DNA from: an uncultured Alistipes sp.
Lineage (GTDB): Bacteria > Bacteroidota > Bacteroidia > Bacteroidales > Rikenellaceae
NCBI GenBank assembly: GCA_934754975.1
Contig: CAKVKI010000061.1
Span: 1-11,830 of the forward strand
Reading direction: 5' to 3'
DNA: 11,830 nucleotides
Part shown: positions 6,400 through 11,830 of the stretch, piece after piece
Layout: the number at the start of each line of letters is the position of its first letter
How positions within the stretch are numbered: the stretch's first letter is position 1
The notes under the pieces: generated by a model
The model's database searches: none
The model's input: the letters and a program-made list of their open reading frames with translations, nothing else
What the model was told of the DNA's origin: nothing
Position numbers and translations under genes: made by a program

Positions 6400-9111
6400 T
6401 TAGAAGTTAATTTTCAGTCTTACGGTGTAGGTGCGACCGAAAGAGTACATTACGGCATACACGTTCTGCCAGATGCCTTCGTCGGCTGCGGCGCACTGCG
6501 CATCCATGATGTAGTTGTAGTTGTACAGGTTGTTCACATTGCCGTAGATCGTCGCGCGTACGTTGCCGATCTTGAATGCGTAGCTGGCCGAGAGGTCGAG
6601 CTGGTGTCCCCACGGAATCTTCCACGGGTCTTTTACATCGACGGTCGAGTTACCGCTCAGGCTGGTCTGCGAACCGATATAGAAGTCGGCATAGGTGTTG
6701 GCCTGTGCATACCAGTCGGCGCTGACGCGCAGGCCTTTCATCGGACGGAATGTAGCGCCGATGGATGCCGTGGTCTGTGCCGAGCCGCCGACCTTGATGC
6801 CTTTCTGCTTCAGGTTGAGCCATGCGTGGTCTTCCGCCATGATGCCCGATGCGACGGTGCCGTCGAGTGCTTTGGTCAGGGGCTGTCCCTGCGTGTCGTA
6901 GATATAACCTTTCGAGTCGCTGTCCCATTTCCAGTCACCCAGCGAGAGCATACCGGTCACGTCCAGCCAGCGGTTGGCGCGGAGTACGAAGTCGAATTCG
7001 AGTCCCATGTGGCGTGCGTCTACGCCCGAGAGGTTCACGCGGGCATAGTCGCCGTTGGCCATCGAGCTGGAGCGTACGACCGATTTGTCCATCCAGAGGG
7101 TGTAGTATCCGTTCAGGTTGACCGAGAGGATGCCCGAGCGGAAGCCGTAGCCGAGTTCGGCCGAGAATACCTTCTCATTCAGCGGGTCGGGGTTCTTGGC
7201 GTTGCTCGTGGTACTCTGCAGGAATGCGCCGCCCGAGAAGAACGGGGCGCGGCTGATGTAGCCGATGTTGGCGAATACGTTGTGCTTGTCGGTGATGTTG
7301 TAGTTGGCGCCGCCCTTGACGGTGTAGCCGATGAAGTTCACGTGGTCCGACTCGGCGTGTGCTGCGTCGTAGTAGAAGCGGTCGTAGCGCCAGTAACCGG
7401 TGTTGGAAACCGAACCCGAAACAAATGCATTGACCTTTTTCTTCGTCCACTCCAGCTGGGCGAATACGCCTTCCTGGTGTACGTGGCCGTCGTAGTCGCG
7501 GTAGACCTTGTCGCCCACCCGCAGTTTTTCATACTGCCAGTTGGGGTCGGCTGCGGCTTTGTTGTACTCGGGTTTGACATTCTTGCGGCTGTCGTTGTCG
7601 ATGTAGTACTTACCGTCGTAGAGGTCGATGATTTCGTTGTTGTGTTCGCCGATATAGTAGCGGACGTCGACACCGGCCGAAAGTTCGAGCGACTTGGATA
7701 TTTGGTTGGTGTAGGTCGAGAGCAGTCCGTACCACATGTGGTTGTTGTTGCTCTTCGACATGATCATGCGCGATCCGTCGGGACTGGCGGCGTTCAGCTC
7801 CTGAATTTTGTCATAGGCGAACGTGCCGTCGGGGTTGCGGAACGTGGTGTTGAGTACGCCGTAGTTCGTACCTTTCCATGCGTTGCGGTCGGCCGAGGTG
7901 CGGCCCTGGCCCGAATAACCGCTGCCGCGTCCGATCGACATGTAGAGGGCCGTCGAGAGCGACGACTTGTGGTCGATCTGCCACTGGTGGTTCAGCGAGA
8001 TTTGCGGCTTGTGGTATTCGTTGTAGTGCGAGTAGCGCTGCTTGCCGCTTTTGTCGAAACCGTATTCGGCGTTGTAGCGGTACATGTCTTTCTCGCCCAT
8101 GAAATCTTTGGCTTTCTGCCATTCGCTGATTTTCAGACCGTCGTCCAGTGCGTGGCGCTGTCCGTGCTTCTGCGGGGCGCCGAATGCCGTCAGCGAAAGC
8201 TGGTGGTGGTCGTTGATGCGCTTGGAGATGTTTACGAACCAGTTGTAGCCTTCGAAGTTGGTTCCCTGGATATAACCGTCGCCCCAGCGTTTTGCGCCGA
8301 GTACCGACATGGCCCATCCGTTCTTCGAGAGGCCCGTCGCCAGGCTGAACGAGAGACTGTAAAGACCGTCGTTACCCACGCCGAACGAGAACGTACCGCC
8401 CTGTTTGGCTTCGATGCCGTTGGTTACGATATTGACCGAACCGCCGACCGAAGGCGACGAAATTTTCGAGGCGCCGAGACCGCGCTGCGTCTGCATGCTG
8501 CGCGTCACGTCCGAGAGACCGGCCCAGTTCGACCAGTATACGCCGCCCCATTCCATATCGTTCACGGGGACGCCGTTGACCATCACAGCCACGTTGGCAG
8601 CCTGGAAACCGCGCATGTTGATTTTCGAGTCGCCGAAGCCGCCGCCGTCCTTGGTCACGTAGACGCCCGGGGTCGATTTGAGGATCTCGGGAAACTCCTG
8701 TCCGCCGAGTTTGTAGGTGATTTCCTCGGCGCTTACGGTAGATACGGCTACCGGGGTTTTGCGCTGCACGGCAATCGACTGCGTGACCACGACGTCCTGC
8801 AGGGCTACTGCGTCGGGCGCGAGTTCGATGATGCCCAGGCGTGCGTTGGGACCTGAGATCTGTTTCTTGGCCGAAATGTAGCCTACATAGCTGATCTCGA
8901 TCTCTTTGGCATCGGTCTTCAGCGAGAAGTTACCGTCGATGTCGGTGCCGACACCCTGCTGTGTGCCGGGTACGGTCACGGAAGCGCCGACCAGCGGAGC
9001 CCCGCTCTCATCTACGATTTTACCCGTGACTGTCGATTGCGCGACAGCAGCGGACACACCGAAAAGAATCAATGCGGCCGTCATGAGGAAATTTAGTAAA
9101 TGTTTTCTCAT
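6400..9111 (-). CDS. TonB-dependent outer-membrane receptor with carboxypeptidase-regulatory-like N-domain
   Basis: A 903-residue outer-membrane transporter energised by TonB. Residues 1-25 are a signal peptide (AAVAQ). Residues 27-105 form a carboxypeptidase D regulatory-like beta-sandwich (GKIVDESGAPLVGASVTVPG, TDIDGNFSL, YVGY). A TonB-box-like LQDVVVT is at 104-110. The plug is at about 115-232, with INMRGFQ, VMVNGVPVNDMEWGGVYWSN, GLGASKISSPSVGGSVNIVT. The beta-barrel fills the rest and ends in an aromatic residue (VRLKINF), as usual for barrel insertion. The plug style (NDMEWGGVYWSNWAGLSDV) matches a general Bacteroidetes receptor group rather than the larger SusC type. The substrate is unknown; no siderophore, cobalamin or glycan gene is nearby to suggest one. 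It is the first gene of a two-gene operon with the OB-like lipoprotein, behind a long leader. Confidence 0.95.
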   Translation of the reverse strand: MRKHLLNFLMTAALILFGVSAAVAQSTVTGKIVDESGAPLVGASVTVPGTQQGVGTDIDGNFSLKTDAKEIEISYVGYISAKKQISGPNARLGIIELAPDAVALQDVVVTQSIAVQRKTPVAVSTVSAEEITYKLGGQEFPEILKSTPGVYVTKDGGGFGDSKINMRGFQAANVAVMVNGVPVNDMEWGGVYWSNWAGLSDVTRSMQTQRGLGASKISSPSVGGSVNIVTNGIEAKQGGTFSFGVGNDGLYSLSFSLATGLSKNGWAMSVLGAKRWGDGYIQGTNFEGYNWFVNISKRINDHHQLSLTAFGAPQKHGQRHALDDGLKISEWQKAKDFMGEKDMYRYNAEYGFDKSGKQRYSHYNEYHKPQISLNHQWQIDHKSSLSTALYMSIGRGSGYSGQGRTSADRNAWKGTNYGVLNTTFRNPDGTFAYDKIQELNAASPDGSRMIMSKSNNNHMWYGLLSTYTNQISKSLELSAGVDVRYYIGEHNNEIIDLYDGKYYIDNDSRKNVKPEYNKAAADPNWQYEKLRVGDKVYRDYDGHVHQEGVFAQLEWTKKKVNAFVSGSVSNTGYWRYDRFYYDAAHAESDHVNFIGYTVKGGANYNITDKHNVFANIGYISRAPFFSGGAFLQSTTSNAKNPDPLNEKVFSAELGYGFRSGILSVNLNGYYTLWMDKSVVRSSSMANGDYARVNLSGVDARHMGLEFDFVLRANRWLDVTGMLSLGDWKWDSDSKGYIYDTQGQPLTKALDGTVASGIMAEDHAWLNLKQKGIKVGGSAQTTASIGATFRPMKGLRVSADWYAQANTYADFYIGSQTSLSGNSTVDVKDPWKIPWGHQLDLSASYAFKIGNVRATIYGNVNNLYNYNYIMDAQCAAADEGIWQNVYAVMYSFGRTYTVRLKINF

Positions 9112-9278
9112 ACTTTTTTAATGGATTAGTAAATAAAAATGGTGTATTTAATTTTGGTCGTTTCGTAAAGTTGTTTTGCGGCGCCGGTGTCGGGAACTGT
9201 CCGCCCGCGGCGTGCCGGGTGAGATTTTACAGGATTGTAATACCAACCGGCATTTTTCCCGTACCCCGTATAAAGCCG

Positions 9279-9310
9279 CGAGGGATACTCCTCTTTTGAA
9301 ATACCCCTCG
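9279..9310 (-). other. 10-bp inverted repeat in the receptor leader
   Basis: CGAGGGATAC (9279-9288) and ATACCCCTCG (9301-9310) form a 10-bp stem, including two G-U pairs in the minus-strand RNA, around a 12-nt loop. It has no U-run, so it is not a plain terminator; it may be a regulatory or stabilising RNA element. Confidence 0.5.
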
Positions 9311-9426
9311 TTCATTCGCACGAATACCGCCCTGCGGTAATCCGAATCCGGTTCGCATGCCGCCTCCCGCAGCGTTTTTGCTGCGTCGGACGACGGTGTA
9401 ACCCGTTATATTTATAATATCAACCA

Positions 9427-9434
9427 TATTTTTG
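9427..9434 (+). promoter_or_regulatory. Candidate -7 box for the AI-2E family gene
   Basis: TATTTTTG matches TAnnTTTG on the + strand. It would start transcription near 9441 and leave a leader of about 120 nt before the ATG at 9564. No TTG lies at the expected -33 position, so support is partial. Confidence 0.4.
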
Positions 9435-9440
9435 CTTACG

Positions 9441-9471
9441 CAAATGTAAATCAAATATTCCAGAGCCGCAA
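9441..9471 (-). promoter_or_regulatory. Bacteroidetes promoter of the TonB receptor operon
   Basis: On the minus strand TACATTTG (9448 to 9441) is a perfect TAnnTTTG -7 box. A TTG (9471 to 9469) lies exactly 20 nt upstream, the normal spacing for the -33 element. Transcription would begin near 9434 and run left into the receptor gene. The box faces the + strand candidate at 9427-9434, so the two could not be used at once. Confidence 0.6.
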
Positions 9472-9563
9472 TAGAACATTCGAAATTTTCCGTAAAAAAA
9501 ATCAACCCCCTGACCGCCGCCCGTTTAAGACTCCCGGCACGCTCCTTGCGCATCTGCCGCCGT

Positions 9564-10616
9564 ATGCAGAATTTCAGAGAAAGATACTGGCGCTATTCGC
9601 TTTTCGTGCTGATCCTCGGGCTGGGGATTACGATCAGCGTCGAACTGACCCCGTTTCTGGGCGGCCTGCTCGGGGCTGCGACGATCTATGTGCTGCTCCG
9701 GCGGCAGATGCACTGCCTTACGGCCTGCCGTAAATGGCGGCGCAGTCTCGCAGCTTCGCTGCTGCTGGGGGAAGCGGTGCTGTGTTTTCTGGTGCCCATC
9801 AGCCTGATCGTCTGGATGGTGGTCGATCAGGTGCAGAATATCACGCTTCAGCCCGATTCGATCATTACGCCGCTCAAACATATCGCTGCGCTGATACACG
9901 AGAAAACCGGCTATAATCTCTGGCAGGAGGACAATATCTCGTCGCTGATCGGCGTCATCCCCAAACTGGGACAGTGGGTCGTGGCCGGCATCTTCGATTT
10001 CGGCATCAACATCATCGTACTGCTGTTCGTACTCTACTTCATGCTGATCGGCGGGCATCGCATGGAGGAGTATTGCCGGGAGATACTCCCTTTCAGCCGT
10101 CCGGTGAGCAGCAGCGTCATGCGCGAAGTGCATATGATCGTTCGTTCGAATGCCATCGGAATCCCCCTGCTGGCGGTGGTGCAGGGTATCGTGGCTTATG
10201 TCGGTTATCTGGCTTTCAGCGCACCCAGCCCCTTGTTCTGGGGCGTGCTGACCTGCTTCGCAACGATCATCCCGATCTTCGGTACGGCCCTGATCTGGCT
10301 GCCGCTGGCCGGATACATGGCCCTTACGGGCGACTGGGGCCCGGCTGTGGGGCTGGTGCTGTACGGCGGACTGGTGGTGACGCACGTGGACAACGTCGTG
10401 CGTTTCGTGATGCAGAAAAAATTGGCCGACACGCACCCGCTCGTGACGATCTTCGGTGTTTTTATCGGACTCTCGCTCTTCGGGTTCATGGGGGTTATCT
10501 TCGGGCCGCTGCTGCTCGAAATCTTCGTTTTCTGCATCAATATTTTCAAGAAGCGCTATCTCGACGGCACGCCTGATAAACAGCTTTTTGTGCCCGACGG
10601 CGATCTCGATGCCTAG
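9564..10616 (+). CDS. AI-2E / PerM family membrane transporter
   Basis: A 350-residue polytopic inner-membrane protein of the AI-2E transporter family (PF01594; YdiK/TqsA/PerM relatives), whose members are described as exporters of autoinducer-2 or as Na+/H+ antiporters; the substrate here is not known. There are hydrophobic helices at about 11-47, 60-88, a soluble loop 90-133, then 135-163, 195-218, 222-252, 258-276 and 291-327. Family marks include IIPIFGTALIWLP (235-247), DNVVRFVMQKKL (276-287) and HPLVTIFGVFIG then GFMGVIFGPLLLE (291-319). The ATG at 9564 (MQNFRERYW) was chosen over the TTG at 9546; it gives the usual family length. It is a monocistronic unit, divergent from the receptor operon and ending before a hairpin terminator. 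Confidence 0.9.
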   Translation: MQNFRERYWRYSLFVLILGLGITISVELTPFLGGLLGAATIYVLLRRQMHCLTACRKWRRSLAASLLLGEAVLCFLVPISLIVWMVVDQVQNITLQPDSIITPLKHIAALIHEKTGYNLWQEDNISSLIGVIPKLGQWVVAGIFDFGINIIVLLFVLYFMLIGGHRMEEYCREILPFSRPVSSSVMREVHMIVRSNAIGIPLLAVVQGIVAYVGYLAFSAPSPLFWGVLTCFATIIPIFGTALIWLPLAGYMALTGDWGPAVGLVLYGGLVVTHVDNVVRFVMQKKLADTHPLVTIFGVFIGLSLFGFMGVIFGPLLLEIFVFCINIFKKRYLDGTPDKQLFVPDGDLDA

Positions 10617-10648
10617 GCGGCGGGTGCCCTGCGGAGCGGGACTGTTTA

Positions 10649-10676
10649 CGAAAAGTAATCTTTTCGGGCGTTTTTT
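10649..10676 (+). terminator. Probable intrinsic terminator of the AI-2E family gene
   Basis: CGAAAAG (10649-10655) pairs with CTTTTCG (10660-10666) around TAAT. Four bases (GGCG) later there is a run of six T (10671-10676). The stem is short and A/U-rich and the T-run is slightly displaced, so confidence is moderate. It lies 33 nt past the stop codon. Confidence 0.55.
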
Positions 10677-10698
10677 GTGAAAATTCCGTGTAAAATAG

Positions 10699-10727
10699 TT
10701 GGAAATTGAAATTGTTTATTATCTTTG
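10699..10727 (+). promoter_or_regulatory. Bacteroidetes promoter of the carboxyltransferase gene
   Basis: TATCTTTG (10720-10727) is a perfect -7 box, with a TTG (10699-10701) 18 nt upstream as the -33 element. Transcription from about 10734 would give a leader of some 48 nt before the ATG at 10782. The AT-rich surroundings and the preceding terminator support a new transcription unit starting here. Confidence 0.65.
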
Positions 10728-10781
10728 TTATTGAAATAACAGTAGAGACGGGAAATAAGAACCCTTAATTCAAATATCACA

Positions 10782-11830
10782 ATGGCGAGAAATCTCAAAA
10801 TCAGAGACCTTACGTTGCGCGACGGACAACAGTCCTCGTTCGCGACGCGCATGTCGCAGGCGCAAGTAGACCGCTGCCTGCCGTACTACAAAGATGCAAA
10901 TTTCTATGCGATGGAGGTCTGGGGCGGTGCCGTGCCCGACTCGGTGATGCGTTATCTTAACGAAAATCCGTGGACGCGCCTGGAGACCATTTACAAGGCC
11001 GTAGGCAACGTGTCGAAGCTCACGGCCCTGTCGCGCGGCCGCAACCTGTTCGGCTATGCGCCGTATCCCGACGACGTGATCGACGGCTTCTGCCGCAACT
11101 CGATCCGGAGCGGACTGGGTATCATGCGTATTTTCGACGCCCTGAACGATGTGGACAACGTCAAATCGACGGTCAAATACGTCAAGCAGTACGGCGGCAT
11201 CGCCGACTGCGCGGTTTGCTATACGGTCGATCCGAAATATCCCGAACCCGGTTTCTTCGCAAAGCTCATGGGCAAAAAAGGCCATGAGCAGGTCTTCACC
11301 GACGCCTATTTCCTCGACAAGGCCAAGCAGATGGCCGCGCTGGGCGCCGACATGATTACGATCAAGGACATGTCGGGCCTGATTCCGCCGCGCCGCGTCG
11401 CCACGCTGGTCAGGCTGTTCAAGAAAAACATCGACATTCCGGTCGATTTCCATACCCACTGTACGCCCGGCTACGGTCTGGCATCGGTACTTGCAGCCAT
11501 CATCGCCGGCGTCGATATCGTCGATACCAACTGCTGGTATTTCGCCGAAGGTACGGGCGCCCCGGCTATCGAGCTGATCCATGTGTTCTGCAAGAAACTC
11601 GGCGTCGATACCGGTGTGAATATGGAGGCTGTCGCCAAGATCAACACCCAGCTGCGCGAGATCCGCAAGGAACTCAACCAGTCGGTATTCGGCACGGAGA
11701 AACCCGAACCCAAGCCCTTCAATCCGCTGACCGATACGCTGCCCGCCGAGATCGACGCGCTGTTCGACAAGGCGATCAAAGCCGCTCAGGCCGACGATGA
11801 AGCCGCCACGATCGACGCCTGCCGCAAGAT
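10782..11830 (+). CDS. Biotin-dependent carboxyltransferase (oxaloacetate decarboxylase alpha / pyruvate carboxylase B type), 3' end outside window
   Basis: The first 349 residues of a carboxyltransferase that moves CO2 between carboxybiotin and pyruvate/oxaloacetate or a related acid. The HMGL-like TIM barrel covers about residues 5-270. Metal and catalytic sites are visible: Asp14 in LTLRDGQQS, Lys195 in ITIKDMSGL (the carbamylated Lys of the family) and the metal-binding HTH at 224-226 (DFHTHCTPGYG). MRIFDALND (115-123) is also typical. RDGQQS differs from the more common RDAHQS. From about residue 303 a charged, Pro-rich stretch (TEKPEPKPFNPLTDTL) leads into what should be the conserved PYC_OADA region. 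In anaerobic Bacteroidetes such enzymes serve Na+-pumping decarboxylation or the succinate-propionate route; which one cannot be told, as the partner genes and any C-terminal biotin domain lie beyond the window. The start was chosen by family alignment and the promoter 55 nt upstream. Confidence 0.93.
   Translation, partial: MARNLKIRDLTLRDGQQSSFATRMSQAQVDRCLPYYKDANFYAMEVWGGAVPDSVMRYLNENPWTRLETIYKAVGNVSKLTALSRGRNLFGYAPYPDDVIDGFCRNSIRSGLGIMRIFDALNDVDNVKSTVKYVKQYGGIADCAVCYTVDPKYPEPGFFAKLMGKKGHEQVFTDAYFLDKAKQMAALGADMITIKDMSGLIPPRRVATLVRLFKKNIDIPVDFHTHCTPGYGLASVLAAIIAGVDIVDTNCWYFAEGTGAPAIELIHVFCKKLGVDTGVNMEAVAKINTQLREIRKELNQSVFGTEKPEPKPFNPLTDTLPAEIDALFDKAIKAAQADDEAATIDACRK

Larger units (their letters stand above)
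9112..9434 (-). other. Long 5' leader of the TonB receptor operon
   Basis: If transcription starts near 9434, about 320 nt of untranslated leader precede the receptor ATG. On the minus strand it has several possible stems: CGCAGC/GCTGCG near 9370-9388, TACCGC/GCGGTA at 9325-9339, a 10-bp stem at 9279-9310, and TGCCGG/CCGGCA spanning about 9205-9252. The last 60 nt before the ATG are AT-rich and unstructured. I could not match it to a known riboswitch; there is no cobalamin GCCACTG box or THI box. A small frame from an ATG at 9427 to 9227 (66 codons) lies inside it and could be a leader peptide or chance. With 9435-9563, this accounts for the 452-bp gap between the divergent genes. Confidence 0.45.

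Noticed and set aside
6604..8856. 750-codon + strand open frame opposite the TonB receptor
   Set aside because: Antisense shadow caused by high GC and codon bias of the receptor gene; the receptor has unmistakable domain motifs, while the antisense product is Val/Arg-rich with no recognisable domain.
9112..9434. Cobalamin riboswitch in front of the TonB receptor
   Set aside because: A GGGAA and some GC-rich pairs looked suggestive, but the GCCACTG box and the ordered conserved core are absent.
10770..11582. 270-codon minus-strand frame at the right end
   Set aside because: Antisense to the carboxyltransferase, whose + strand translation carries all expected catalytic motifs.

Overview
The window looks like chromosomal DNA from a GC-rich, anaerobic member of the Bacteroidetes, most likely a gut Alistipes-type (Rikenellaceae) organism. 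This is inferred from four things: a TonB-dependent receptor paired with a large lipoprotein, several copies of the Bacteroidetes -7 promoter box (TAnnTTTG), start codons with no clear Shine-Dalgarno sequence, and an energy-saving gene set (membrane pyrophosphatase, biotin-dependent carboxyltransferase). The genus is a guess from composition and protein style.

Layout. Positions 2-1186 (+) hold the C-terminal part of a membrane ion-pumping pyrophosphatase, followed by a strong hairpin. Positions 1187-1836 hold no credible gene; they carry a three-copy tandem repeat of about 118-125 bp on a strand with very little A, ending in a bidirectional terminator. Positions 1837-2880 (-) encode a ten-helix membrane protein of the YhiM/DUF2776 type. 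It is divergent from a small HAD-family phosphatase at 2950-3546 (+), whose -7 box sits almost on its start codon. A bidirectional terminator at 3653-3684 separates the HAD gene from the next unit.

Positions 9111-3707 (-) form a two-gene operon: an outer-membrane TonB-dependent receptor and, 14 nt downstream, an 892-residue surface-type lipoprotein with two tandem OB-like regions. This lipoprotein sits where a SusD protein would be in a sugar-uptake operon but does not look like SusD. Its signal-peptide region contains a run of nine G, a possible phase-variation switch. The operon has a long leader (about 320 nt) preceded by a good promoter that interlocks with a candidate promoter for the divergent AI-2E/PerM-family membrane protein at 9564-10616 (+). 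The window ends inside a carboxyltransferase gene (10782 onward, +) of the oxaloacetate decarboxylase alpha / pyruvate carboxylase B family.

No defence island, CRISPR array, transposase or tRNA was seen. The best candidates for something undescribed are the TonB receptor/OB-lipoprotein pair with its poly-G tract and long leader, and the heptad-structured intergenic repeat array. Most of the other genes are core or widespread families.
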